A stretch of DNA of 64,000 nt from Cyanobacteria bacterium SIG28 (GCA_015152525.1 SUTU01000014.1:1-64000); one strand, 5' to 3'; counted from the first letter of the stretch, positions 1-7,485 are shown. The notes: generated by a model from the letters alone, not told the origin. Numbers and translations are program-made.

Positions 1-212
1 AAAATGTTGCTAAAATTGAAAAAGACCACGAAGAAAGATATAGAAAATTATTCGCAAACATTAAAGATGGGGTTGTCTTTGAAAAAGACAATGCAATCGT
101 TTGGGAGTGTGGCAATTGTGGTTTTGCATATGAAGGCAAAAATGCAGTAGAAGTTTGCCCTGTTTGTGCACACCCTAAAAGCTTTTTCTTCGAAAAGCCA
201 AAAAATTACTAG
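1..212 (+). CDS. rubrerythrin, C-terminal part (5' end outside window)
   Basis: The reading frame is open from base 3 and stops at TAG 210-212. The visible 69 residues hold a rubredoxin-like iron site made of two CxxC pairs, CGNC and CPVC, separated by about 15 residues, and the usual aromatic C-terminus (FFFEKPKNY). The diiron four-helix bundle lies upstream of the window, so only its last helix (EKDHEERY) is seen. Rubrerythrins reduce hydrogen peroxide in the cytoplasm of anaerobes. A strong hairpin terminator follows directly, so this is the last gene of its unit. Confidence 0.85.
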   Translation, partial: NVAKIEKDHEERYRKLFANIKDGVVFEKDNAIVWECGNCGFAYEGKNAVEVCPVCAHPKSFFFEKPKNY

Positions 213-220
213 GAAATAAC

Positions 221-254
221 AAAAATAAGCCGAGATTGTCTCGGCTTATTTTTG
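221..254 (+). terminator. Rho-independent terminator after rubrerythrin
   Basis: A 12-13 bp stem (AATAAGCCGAGA paired with TCTCGGCTTATT) with a three-base loop is followed by a T run. It lies 10 bases after the rubrerythrin stop codon. Confidence 0.9.
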
Positions 255-260
255 TTGCAA

Positions 261-350
261 TAAAAAACTCCCCGAACCGTCCAAGATTCGAACTTTTTGT
301 ATTAAATTGAGAGATGCAATTCTCAAAACTCCTAATAGCTTTTTCTACAA
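261..350 (-). repeat. tRNA-like relic / att-like repeat, copy A
   Basis: This stretch begins with TAAAAAACTCCCC, nearly identical to the 3' edge of the tRNA-Asn gene at 2987-2998. Read on the minus strand it contains GTTCGAATC, a T-loop-like sequence. It also aligns loosely with 1953-2050: both start AAAAACTCxCCGAA and both end ACTCCTAnnnnnCTTTTT. The T-stem does not pair, so it is not a working tRNA. A decayed tRNA 3' end or an integration-site remnant is inferred. Confidence 0.35.
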
Positions 351-415
351 AATACAGGGCATTATAGAATATACGAAAAATATTAATATAAACATTGAAA
401 AACTATTAAATTTTG

Positions 416-421
416 TATAAT
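416..421 (+). promoter_or_regulatory. -10 box of the GIY-YIG gene (near-leaderless)
   Basis: A perfect TATAAT ends 8 bases before the ATG at 430. A weak -35 candidate, TTGAAA, lies about 15 bases upstream. There is no Shine-Dalgarno sequence between, so a leaderless or nearly leaderless transcript is predicted. Confidence 0.5.
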
Positions 422-429
422 ATTCAATT

Positions 430-1620
430 ATGCTAATTCAAATCAATAAAAATATAGTCTTCTGGCAAAAATACAATCCTGCTGAATTAACAATAGAAGA
501 ATTATCAGCTACTTCTTTTGAACATTCAGAAAAAATGCTTGCAAAATTGGGGTTTCAGGATATTTATATTTCTATTAAAAATAATTGGTTTAGAACAATT
601 CCTATGGGTGAACTTTATCATAAGCGAAATAAAGAAGATGGATATTATAGAGTTATATATATTCAAATTAATACTGCAACAGGAGAATATTACATAGGTA
701 AATCAAATAGACCAAAATGGTCTGAAATAAAACGTTATCAAGGATCCGGTTTAAAGTTTTTAAATAAATTCAATAATCACAAAAATGAATTTGTTAGATA
801 TTTTATAGCAAGTTGTAAAACAGCAAAAGAAACAGAAGAATTAGAAGCTTTCCTAGTTGATAAAGAATTATTAGCAGATGAAAAATGTTTAAATTTAGTT
901 ATTGGTGGGGGTGGTACAAATGAACATCCAAACATTGCGGAAACTTCTGAAAAGAAACGCCAATATATGAAAGAACACCCTGAACAGTACAAACCTATGA
1001 TTGAAAAAGCAAGAAAACTTTTTCAATCTGGTAAAACTCCCGAGCTTAAAGCCCGAAGTGAACGTATAAAAGAAGTTATGAATACTGATAAGTATCGTGA
1101 AATGACAAGAAAACGTATTAGTAAATGGATATTAGAAAATCCTGAAGAATATGCTCTAGCAAGAGAAAAAAACAAAAATAGTATTAGAACAAAAGAATGC
1201 TCAAAAAAGAAAAAAGCAAGTTTAGAAGAATGGAAAAAGAAAAATCCTGATAAATATAAAGAATGGCAAGAAAAACTTATTAAATCAAGAACCAGTAAAG
1301 AAGCTAACGCAAAAAGAGCTAACAGTATTAGAGATTGGAATTTAAATAACCCAGAACAAGCAAAGATTAATTCACAAAAGCGAGCAAGGGCTGCAGCAGA
1401 GAAAAACGGTAAAGCTATTTATATGTTAGATTTATCAACAGGCGAAGTAATACAAAAATTTGCTAATCAACATGATGCAGCACGTTGGTTAGTTGATAAT
1501 GGAAAAGCTAAAAATATTAATTGTGTTTCTTCCATAAGTGCAGTTTGTCTCAAAAAATATATAAATGGCCATGGATGTAGAAAATCAACCCACGGCTATG
1601 GTTGGTGTTTTGCAGAATAA
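430..1620 (+). CDS. GIY-YIG endonuclease-like protein with NUMOD C-terminus
   Basis: A 396-residue protein of the free-standing homing-endonuclease type. Residues 76-91 give the GIY-YIG signature (IYIQ...GEYYIGK), followed by basic residues and a candidate catalytic glutamate near 137 in ETEELEAF. The centre (about 165-330) is lysine-rich and helical, with repeated NPE/NPD-KYxEW-like segments typical of DNA-binding linkers. The last 70 residues resemble a NUMOD1 domain (IYMLDLSTGEVIQKF ... HGYGWCF). Such proteins nick or cut DNA and spread in phages and introns. No intron is visible around it. The gene starts close to a TATAAT box without an SD, and it is followed 13 bases on by a small membrane-protein gene. 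The surrounding tRNA-like relics suggest acquired DNA. Confidence 0.75.
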   Translation: MLIQINKNIVFWQKYNPAELTIEELSATSFEHSEKMLAKLGFQDIYISIKNNWFRTIPMGELYHKRNKEDGYYRVIYIQINTATGEYYIGKSNRPKWSEIKRYQGSGLKFLNKFNNHKNEFVRYFIASCKTAKETEELEAFLVDKELLADEKCLNLVIGGGGTNEHPNIAETSEKKRQYMKEHPEQYKPMIEKARKLFQSGKTPELKARSERIKEVMNTDKYREMTRKRISKWILENPEEYALAREKNKNSIRTKECSKKKKASLEEWKKKNPDKYKEWQEKLIKSRTSKEANAKRANSIRDWNLNNPEQAKINSQKRARAAAEKNGKAIYMLDLSTGEVIQKFANQHDAARWLVDNGKAKNINCVSSISAVCLKKYINGHGCRKSTHGYGWCFAE

Positions 1621-1633
1621 TAGGAGGTGTTGT

Positions 1634-1882
1634 ATGAAAAAGATTTTGGTTAAATTCGGTATTATCGCATTAATTATCTTAGCATTTTTGTTTGGTAAAA
1701 TTTCGCAAAAAGATACGGGCAAGTATCAAATATTTATGCATCCAACATATAGAGCTGACCAATTTTTACTTGATACTCAAACTGGTAGAACTTGGCAAAT
1801 GACACAAGAAAGCAAAGAAAAATATATGTTCTGGCATGAAATTCCAAGAGATGAATTATCTTTACCAACAGATAAAGAGTAA
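1634..1882 (+). CDS. small single-span membrane protein, unknown
   Basis: 82 residues. The start is ATG 1634, preceded by AGGAGGT at 1622-1628; the frame is also open further upstream, but that part overlaps the GIY-YIG gene. A positively charged N-terminus (MKKILVKF) leads into one hydrophobic segment at about residues 8-22. A polar tail of about 60 residues with several tyrosines, glutamates and a WQM motif follows. The type II signal-anchor layout predicts a tail outside the membrane. I recognise no family. It is 13 bases downstream of the GIY-YIG gene and probably cotranscribed with it. Confidence 0.65.
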   Translation: MKKILVKFGIIALIILAFLFGKISQKDTGKYQIFMHPTYRADQFLLDTQTGRTWQMTQESKEKYMFWHEIPRDELSLPTDKE

Positions 1883-1917
1883 AATTGATTCTGTTCGAAC
1901 TTTGGAAATTAACATTA

Positions 1918-1951
1918 TAAAAGGGTTTGAGATATCTCAAACCCTTTAAAA
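1918..1951. terminator. palindromic terminator
   Basis: The sequence AAAGGGTTTGAGA - TA - TCTCAAACCCTTT is an almost perfect inverted repeat, with A and T tracts on both sides. It can end transcription of the small membrane-protein gene and could also work in the other direction. Confidence 0.75.
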
Positions 1952-1952
1952 T

Positions 1953-2050
1953 GAAAAACTCACCGAAAAGTCCTGTGATAGAGCTTTTATAGAAAACTTG
2001 TATTTTAGTATTATTAATACTCCTAGCGACTTTTTTTACAGGTTGGCGGG
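1953..2050 (-). repeat. tRNA-like relic / att-like repeat, copy B
   Basis: A degenerate second copy of the element at 261-350. Both share the AAAAACTCxCCGAA opening and the ACTCCTA ... CTTTTTT end, at similar spacing. It separates the nuclease cassette (430-1882) from the antirepressor-like gene (2075-2920). Confidence 0.3.
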
Positions 2051-2074
2051 TTTTCTAAATCCAGTATGTAGTAT

Positions 2075-2920
2075 TTAGTCTTTGCTCTTTATCTGCTTAG
2101 GTTTTTTAGTACTTGATAAAAAGTTCTCATCTGTAATTACGGATTTGCCGGTTGCTAACTCAATATTTTTACGAGCTTCTTTAGCAACACTGCCACCTTG
2201 TTTAGCAATAGACTTATTTTCTTCCATTGTTTGTGGATTCTTTTGTTTTGAAATCTCTGTTGTTGAAACTTCTGCAAGCATATTGAGTACAAGCTCCATA
2301 TTAGACATATTATCTCTTAGGCTTTCTTTTTTAAGCCCTTTAAAATCTTTGTATTCTCTGGTTTTCATGCCGGACCATTCTTGAGTTAAGATGTCTGTTA
2401 AAATTCCATATTCCGTGCTTTTAACACCACTTCTTTGCCATTCGTCAGTAAGTGCTTTTCTTACTTCGATAGACTTAAGTCTTTGATTAACCCATTCCGG
2501 CGAATATCCTTTTGCAAGGTAGTATTGCAAAGCTCTGTTAATTGCAATTTCTGGGTCTTGCATTTCATCAAGTCTTTCACTGCCGACTTTAGCAAGCCAT
2601 AGTTTAAAAGGTTCTGCTTTAGGGCTTGGTATGGATTGTATAAGCCTTAGGATACCTTCTGTATCAGAAGCCATGACTTTTCTGTTTTTGCCATCTTTAG
2701 CTATCATTTCAACATGGGTACAAATTGTACCCCAGTTGGAATTAAGCTCTGGGTCTCGTTTTCGCATCTTTTTAATATATTGTTTAGTGTCTGCGGACTC
2801 TGTTAGTACAAAAACAATATCTTCGACAGAAAAATACCAAGTTTCTTTCTCGTTATCCCAGCTTGTTCTCACTTTATAATCTTCAAATAACTTGATAGCA
2901 GTTTTCTTATTGTTATCCAT
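2075..2920 (-). CDS. BRO-N domain protein, phage antirepressor / DinD-like
   Basis: 281 residues. The start is ATG 2920, with GGAG seven bases upstream; a longer frame reaching 3019 would run into the tRNA gene and is rejected. The N-terminal 110 residues carry the BRO-N fold (WYFSVEDIVFVLTES; RLIQSIPSPKAEPFKLWLA). The C-terminal half carries the family's conserved NQRLKSIEVRK, EWSGMKTREYK, LKKESLRDNMSNMEL and EISKQKNPQTMEENK blocks. Relatives are phage antirepressors and DNA-damage-inducible DinD proteins that bind DNA; the target here is unknown. The gene sits alone between a tRNA-like relic and tRNA-Asn, consistent with a cargo gene of a small mobile island. Confidence 0.85.
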   Translation of the reverse strand: MDNNKKTAIKLFEDYKVRTSWDNEKETWYFSVEDIVFVLTESADTKQYIKKMRKRDPELNSNWGTICTHVEMIAKDGKNRKVMASDTEGILRLIQSIPSPKAEPFKLWLAKVGSERLDEMQDPEIAINRALQYYLAKGYSPEWVNQRLKSIEVRKALTDEWQRSGVKSTEYGILTDILTQEWSGMKTREYKDFKGLKKESLRDNMSNMELVLNMLAEVSTTEISKQKNPQTMEENKSIAKQGGSVAKEARKNIELATGKSVITDENFLSSTKKPKQIKSKD

Positions 2921-2938
2921 ACTTAACTCCAATTTACT

Positions 2939-2963
2939 AAAAAAGGAGGAATAAATCCTCCTT
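2939..2963 (-). terminator. terminator of tRNA-Asn
   Basis: On the minus strand AAGGAGGA - TTTAT - TCCTCCTT is followed by a run of seven Ts. It lies about 30 bases past the tRNA-Asn 3' end and just before the ATG of the antirepressor-like gene, so that gene probably has its own transcript or relies on read-through. Confidence 0.85.
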
Positions 2964-2992
2964 ATATTTTGATATTTAGTTTTTAGTAAAAA

Positions 2993-3064
2993 CTCCCCAG
3001 GTTGGACTCGAACCAACAACCTACCGGTTAACAGCCGGTTGCTCCGCCATTGAGCTACTGAGGA
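2993..3064 (-). tRNA. tRNA-Asn (anticodon GTT)
   Basis: 72 bases. The acceptor pairs TCCTCAG with CTGGGGA, with discriminator G. The D-arm starts AGCTCAATGGCGGAGC, the anticodon loop is CTGTTAA closed by CCGG pairs, and the T-arm is GTTGGTTCGAGTCCAAC. CCA is not encoded. A hairpin terminator follows on the minus strand. Confidence 0.95.
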
Positions 3065-3125
3065 TTATTTTCAGTTTATTAAATTGTCTTCCTCAATGCC
3101 GGAGCAACTGCTCCGATATTTTTAT

Positions 3126-3164
3126 AGCCCGTTCCGCTTTCGCTTCACTTAGGAGCTACTGAGG
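3126..3164 (-). pseudogene. truncated tRNA-Asn 5' fragment
   Basis: Read on the minus strand, TCCTCAGTAGCTC is identical to the first 13 bases of the tRNA-Asn gene 100 bases away. A looser match to the D-arm and anticodon stem follows (CGGAAC-GGGCT against CGGAGCAACCGGCT). There is no T-arm. It looks like a partial duplication of the tRNA, as integration or recombination events leave behind. The stretch between the two (3099-3116) also holds a 7-bp hairpin, CGGAGCA/TGCTCCG. Confidence 0.5.
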
Positions 3165-3238
3165 ATTATCCAAAGCTTTACCGCTTCCACGTTTATTATA
3201 ATAACAAATAAATTTTTTTTGTAAAGGGGGCAAATTAA

Positions 3239-3556
3239 TTATTTTCCAATTTCAAGTAAAATAATTCCTAAAATAATTAAAACAATGCCTAAAATCTTCA
3301 TTAAGCTTACTGTATCTTGAAATACGTAAACACCTAGTAAAAAGGTGCAGGTTGCGCCAATTCCTGTCCAAATTGCATAAGCAATCCCTATCGGGATTTC
3401 TTTTTGGGCGATGTATAAAAAAATACCGCTCAATGCCATTGCAATAATTGCGAATATTATCCAGTAAAGCTTATTTGCACCCAAAGAAGCCATCTTCATG
3501 CCAAATGGCCAGCCAACCTCAAATATAGATGCGATTAATAAATAAAACCAACTCAC
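3239..3556 (-). CDS. SMR-family exporter, SugE/Gdx-like
   Basis: 105 residues with four hydrophobic segments, the size of small multidrug resistance proteins that work as antiparallel dimers in the inner membrane. The essential TM1 glutamate lies in FEVGWPFGMK; a tryptophan in this motif is more typical of SugE/Gdx (guanidinium and small quaternary amines) than of EmrE. AYAIWTGIGA in TM3 is the conserved SMR signature. The start is GTG 3556 with no SD, 7 bases after a TATAAT box inside a perfect palindrome shared with glyS. No guanidine riboswitch fits in the 40-base gap. Substrate choice is inferred. Confidence 0.85.
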   Translation of the reverse strand: MSWFYLLIASIFEVGWPFGMKMASLGANKLYWIIFAIIAMALSGIFLYIAQKEIPIGIAYAIWTGIGATCTFLLGVYVFQDTVSLMKILGIVLIILGIILLEIGK

Positions 3557-3563
3557 AAGGGTA

Positions 3564-3597
3564 ATTATATAACAAAATAATTATTTTGTTATATAAT
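3564..3597. promoter_or_regulatory. 34-bp perfect palindrome carrying divergent -10 boxes
   Basis: The two 17-base halves, ATTATATAACAAAATAA and TTATTTTGTTATATAAT, are exact reverse complements. TATAAT forms the outer end of each half. The left box reads toward the SMR gene and ends 7 bases from its GTG; the right box reads toward glyS. The two promoters face outward back to back and cannot have separate -35 regions. Confidence 0.7.
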
Positions 3598-3635
3598 TGT
3601 ATATGCAAAATACTGGAAATCGGAGAAATATAAAT

Positions 3636-5618
3636 ATGAGCAAATATTTGTTAGAAATTGGTGTTGAAGAATTACCATACAAGTTTATACCTATGGCAAT
3701 TTCGCAATTGGAAGCCGGGTTTAAAGCTTTTTTAGAAACCAACAATGTTGGTTATGAAACAATAAAAGTTATGGCGACACCTCGACGTTTAGCTGTTATT
3801 ATAGCCGGTTTGGCTAATTCTCAACCGGATGTTGAAAAGGTTGTTAAAGGACCGATTGCAACAGTTGCTTATGATGAAACTAAAAATTTGACTCCTGCAG
3901 GTTTAGGTTTTGCGAAGAAAAATAATGTGGAACCTGCTGATTTATACGTTCAAGACAATTATCTTTATGCAAAAATTTCTATCAAAGGTAAAAATACAAA
4001 AGATTTATTGCAAGAAAATGTTCCGCAAATATTTGCTAAACTTCAAGGTCCGCATTTTATGAGATGGGGAAATAACGATGTTAAATTCTCTCGTCCTATT
4101 CGCTGGGTGCTTTCTATTTTAGATAACGAAGAAATTAAAATAAAAATTATAGACAAAGAGTCTTCAAATGTAACTAACGGGCACAGATTTTCAACCCAAA
4201 ATATTGTAATTAATACTCCGGATGAATATCTAACCAAACTTCGTGAAGCTCATGTTATTGTTGATCAAGATGAAAGAAAACAGAGAATTATTGAAGTTAC
4301 TCAAAAAGAAGCGGATAACTTGAACGCTGTAACAAAAATCTCTGATGATTTATTGGAAGAAGTTACTTTTATTACCGAATTTCCTGTTGCCGTAACTTGT
4401 GATTTTGACACAGCGTACTTAACCATACCTCAAGAAGTTGCTGTAACTGTAATGGAAACTCATCAAAGGTACTTTGCACTCTATTCTAAAGAAGGTAAAT
4501 TAATTAATAAATTTGTAACAATAACAAACTATATCGGGAATGAATATGAAAATATTAAAGCCGGTAATCTTCGTGTTATCAAAGCTCGCTTAGATGATGC
4601 AGTTTTCTTCTTTAACGAAGATACTAAAAAACCTCTTGAATCATATAGAGAAAATTTAAAGGGCATGACTTTCCAAAAAGGCATGGGTTCAGTTTATGAT
4701 AAAACAGAAAGAATTGCGAAATTAGCAGAAAAACTTAATCCGTCAGCAACGGTAAGAAGAACGGCAGAACTTTGTAAAGCTGATTTGGCAACAAATTTAG
4801 TATTTGAATTTACTGAGTTACAAGGATTTATCGGTGCTGATTACGCTCGTGTTTCCGGCGAGGCAAAAGAGGTTCAGGATGGTATAAGAGAACACTATTT
4901 CCCTCTTAATGCAGAGAGCGAAACCGCTAGAACTATTGAGGGTCAAATTGTAGGTATAGCGGATAAAATTGATACAATTTGTGCAGTCTTTGCTGCAGGT
5001 AAAAAACCTACAGGTTCATCCGACCCACTTGGTGTAAGACGTGCGGCTTTAGGTATCATTAAAACTATTTTGGAACACAATTTGACAATTGACTTATCAA
5101 AACTTATTGATAACGCTCTGGAACTGTTACCGATAAAATCCGATTGTAAAAAAGATGTAGAAGAATTTTTTGTACAGAGATTAATTATATTCTTGGCAAA
5201 TGATTATAAGAAAGAAGTTTTAGAAGCTTGTAGCGCTAAAAATCCTTGTATAGATTTATGTGATTATTTGGCAAGAGTAAAAGTTGTTGCGACTATAAAT
5301 GATTCTAAGTTAGTTGAAAACGCAAACAGAGTCTTAAGAATTTTGAAAGAAGATGTAATTTCTCAGATAAATCCTGCGCTGTTTGTTTTAGATGCCGAAA
5401 AGGATTTGTATAATGCGATTGATAAAATTAACTTTAATGGTGATTATGCAAAATACCTTAATGATTTAATTGATTTGAACCCAACGGTAACTAAGTTCTT
5501 TGACGATGTTCTTGTTATGGATAAGGATGAAAAAATAAAGAATAATCGCTTGGCACTATTGAATGATTTAAGAAAAAGATATATAATATTAACAGATTTT
5601 TCTAAACTGAATGTTTAA
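3636..5618 (+). CDS. glyS: glycyl-tRNA synthetase beta subunit
   Basis: 660 residues from ATG 3636, which has GGAG ten bases upstream. An in-frame ATG at 3603 lies 5 bases after the TATAAT of the shared palindrome and would add 11 residues, but the family normally starts as MSKYLLEIGVEELP. The protein is full length. It has the N-terminal LLEIGVEELP block, RPIRWVLSI, an HD-like segment around HQRYFALYS, the GSSDPLGVRRAALGI motif and a C-terminal DALR-type anticodon-binding part (residues 560-655). It charges tRNA-Gly together with the alpha subunit (GlyQ), which is not adjacent. Unlinked glyQ and glyS are common in cyanobacteria. Confidence 0.97.
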   Translation: MSKYLLEIGVEELPYKFIPMAISQLEAGFKAFLETNNVGYETIKVMATPRRLAVIIAGLANSQPDVEKVVKGPIATVAYDETKNLTPAGLGFAKKNNVEPADLYVQDNYLYAKISIKGKNTKDLLQENVPQIFAKLQGPHFMRWGNNDVKFSRPIRWVLSILDNEEIKIKIIDKESSNVTNGHRFSTQNIVINTPDEYLTKLREAHVIVDQDERKQRIIEVTQKEADNLNAVTKISDDLLEEVTFITEFPVAVTCDFDTAYLTIPQEVAVTVMETHQRYFALYSKEGKLINKFVTITNYIGNEYENIKAGNLRVIKARLDDAVFFFNEDTKKPLESYRENLKGMTFQKGMGSVYDKTERIAKLAEKLNPSATVRRTAELCKADLATNLVFEFTELQGFIGADYARVSGEAKEVQDGIREHYFPLNAESETARTIEGQIVGIADKIDTICAVFAAGKKPTGSSDPLGVRRAALGIIKTILEHNLTIDLSKLIDNALELLPIKSDCKKDVEEFFVQRLIIFLANDYKKEVLEACSAKNPCIDLCDYLARVKVVATINDSKLVENANRVLRILKEDVISQINPALFVLDAEKDLYNAIDKINFNGDYAKYLNDLIDLNPTVTKFFDDVLVMDKDEKIKNNRLALLNDLRKRYIILTDFSKLNV

Positions 5619-5737
5619 AGAGATTGCTTTGTAAATATTTGTAACAACTTTCACCAAAATAGTCAATTTTTACTTTCAGGGTACTTTAATAAAATGCAAA
5701 GTGTAGACAAGTAAACTAAAATAAAAGAGGTCAAGTT

Positions 5738-6031
5738 ATGTTTAACCTTAATTTCTTAAAATCATTAAAGGAAATAATGAACCCAAAAGCTAACCTTTTG
5801 ACTTTTTCATCAGGTCAAAGAGAGGCTAATGAGGCATATATAAAGTCTCTGTCTAATACAGAACTTAAAATCAGAGCTGACGAAGAAAGGCTAGAAGCAA
5901 TGGTCAGACAACAATTGAAGGAGGAATTCCCGAATATCGAGAAAAGTTCTTCATACGACTTATTGGTTGATGCAGTCATCCATAATTACAAGTCAAAACA
6001 GCTTCAAGCCACCGATGATGTAGAAGTTTAG
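5738..6031 (+). CDS. hypothetical protein, 97 aa
   Basis: Starts at ATG 5738 after GAGG at about 8 bases and ends at a terminator. The protein is soluble, charged and mostly helical, with no signal peptide or membrane span. The central segment (residues 35-70) is rich in Glu, Arg and Leu and may form a coiled coil. I recognise no family. It stands alone, 119 bases after glyS. Confidence 0.6.
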   Translation: MFNLNFLKSLKEIMNPKANLLTFSSGQREANEAYIKSLSNTELKIRADEERLEAMVRQQLKEEFPNIEKSSSYDLLVDAVIHNYKSKQLQATDDVEV

Positions 6032-6062
6032 TAAAGAATCATCAATTTTGCAAAACAATTTG

Positions 6063-6088
6063 CCGACAACGTATGTTGCCGGTTTTTT
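6063..6088 (+). terminator. Rho-independent terminator
   Basis: CCGACAAC - GTAT - GTTGCCGG (seven of eight pairs) is followed by six Ts, 31 bases after the stop codon of the 97-residue hypothetical gene. Confidence 0.8.
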
Positions 6089-6130
6089 GTTGGGATAGAT
6101 AAAGGTCAGGAGGCTTGACTTACCAAAACA

Positions 6131-6326
6131 CTGTTATTCTCGACGATAGTGCAGGAATCCAGCCAATTGAAATATCGTCAAATTAACAAATCCTGTAATT
6201 GCGAAACCTTTAGGTTGAAGCAATCCAGCTAGTTTAGTTATAAAATAATATTTATAGGTCAGCTTTACTAAGCTGACAAAAAGTAATATTAGCTGGATTT
6301 CCGTGCTTACGCACGAAAATGACGGG
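6131..6326. repeat. REP-like palindromic repeats, inverted pair
   Basis: Two members of the family that recurs through the window. The first (about 6131-6163) reads TTATTCTCGACGATAGTGCA then GGAATCCAGCC. The second (6290-6326) is inverted: AGCTGGATTTCCGTGC - TTAC - GCACGAAAATGACGGG. A hairpin, GTCAGCTT/AAGCTGAC (6258-6277), lies between them. The 617-base gap before agmatinase holds no plausible gene. Confidence 0.6.
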
Positions 6327-6350
6327 TTTTCGGTTTTACACCAACCAGCC

Positions 6351-6540
6351 CAAATACATTTATCCCTATGATGACGTGAGAGCTTGTAGTTTGATTAACC
6401 AACCAAAATACATTTACCCCTATGATGACGTCAGGCTTGTAGTTTGATTAACCAACCCAAATACATTTATCCCTATGATGACGTCAGGCTTGTAGTTTGA
6501 TTAACCAACCAAAATACATTTACCCCTACTCCTACTCCTA
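6351..6540. repeat. 53-bp tandem repeat, three and a third copies, plus TACTCC run
   Basis: Units run 6351-6404 (54 bp), 6405-6457, 6458-6510, then a partial unit 6511-6526. Each reads AAATACATTTAYCCCTATGA, then TGACGTCAGGCTTGTAGTTTG, then ATTAACCAACC; only a few bases differ. The array ends in a six-base repeat (TACTCC, about four copies). AAATACATTTACCCC motifs recur beside other repeats in the window. There is no coding potential. Confidence 0.85.
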
Positions 6541-6648
6541 CTCCTATTTACCCCCAAACAAGTATGGATAATGTCTTAATTATTCAAATTTAAAACTTTT
6601 TAATTTTGTGATAAGTTTTTATTAACAGATTAAAAAAAGGAGAAGACT

Positions 6649-7485
6649 ATGTTAAAAGGACCGTTTTTAGATAGAAATTGGATGGCACAAAATCCGGATT
6701 ATCAAACTTCTGATATAGTTATGCTGGGAATGCCTTTTGACGGAACTGTTTCTTATCGTTCAGGCTCAAGATTTGCACCGGAACAAATCAGATTAGCAAG
6801 TTGGGGATTAGAAGAATATTCACCTTATTTTGATAAACATTTAGATGATTGTAATTTTCACGATGCAGGTGATTTAGAGTTTCCTCTTGGAAATACGGTT
6901 AAAACGCTTCAAGTTATTGAAGATAACGTTCGTGAAATTTATAAAGACGGCAAACGTGTGTTTGGTATCGGTGGCGAACACCTTGTAACATTACCTGAAA
7001 TTAAAGCCGTATCAGAATTTTATAAAGATTTAGCGATTGTTCATTTTGATGCACATACTGATTTAAGAGAAGAATACATGGGCGAAGCTCTTTCTCACTC
7101 TGCTGTTATTCGCCATTCTGCAGAAATTGTAGGATTTGAGAACCTTAAACAAATAGGTATTCGTTCAGGTATGAAAGAAGAATTCGAATTAATGAAAAAA
7201 TATAATACACTAATTCATGAACCTCACGAACTTGACTGTTTTAAAGACAGACCTATTTTTGTAACAGTAGACTTAGATGTGCTTGATACATCAATCATGC
7301 CTGGAACAGGCACACCGGAAGTCGGCGGAATGGATTTTAAGGAATTGGCTAACTGGTTTAAATACCTTTCTAAGTTTAATATTGTGGGTGCTGATGTTGT
7401 AGAATTAGCACCGGATTATGACAATTCAGGTGCTTCGACTGCAGTTGCAACAAAAGTAATCAGAGAACTTTTAATGGCAATGTAA
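6649..7485 (+). CDS. speB: agmatinase (ureohydrolase family)
   Basis: 278 residues, with an AAAGGAG site 10 bases before the ATG. The binuclear manganese ligands are in GGEH, HFDAHTDLR and VDLDVLD, and SHSAVIRH lies in the substrate loop. The length and the N-terminal GMPFDGTVSYRSGSRFAP block match agmatinases better than arginases. It hydrolyses agmatine to putrescine and urea. The stop codon directly abuts the stop codon of the convergent HNH gene. A related guanidino-hydrolase activity cannot be excluded. Confidence 0.9.
   Translation: MLKGPFLDRNWMAQNPDYQTSDIVMLGMPFDGTVSYRSGSRFAPEQIRLASWGLEEYSPYFDKHLDDCNFHDAGDLEFPLGNTVKTLQVIEDNVREIYKDGKRVFGIGGEHLVTLPEIKAVSEFYKDLAIVHFDAHTDLREEYMGEALSHSAVIRHSAEIVGFENLKQIGIRSGMKEEFELMKKYNTLIHEPHELDCFKDRPIFVTVDLDVLDTSIMPGTGTPEVGGMDFKELANWFKYLSKFNIVGADVVELAPDYDNSGASTAVATKVIRELLMAM

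Noticed and set aside
430-2920. Intact prophage
   Set aside because: Only nuclease-like and antirepressor-like genes are present; no integrase, structural, packaging or lysis genes.
2921-3019. Longer start for the antirepressor-like gene
   Set aside because: The extension crosses the tRNA-Asn terminator and enters the tRNA; ATG 2920 has a proper GGAG site.
3597-3635. 13-residue N-terminal extension of GlyS
   Set aside because: The family starts at MSKYLLEIGVEELP and an SD precedes that ATG. The in-frame ATG at 3603 lies only 5 bases after the -10, so it remains a weak alternative.
6351-6526. Possible CRISPR array
   Set aside because: The units are tandem with no unique spacers, are 53 bp long, and no cas genes are near.
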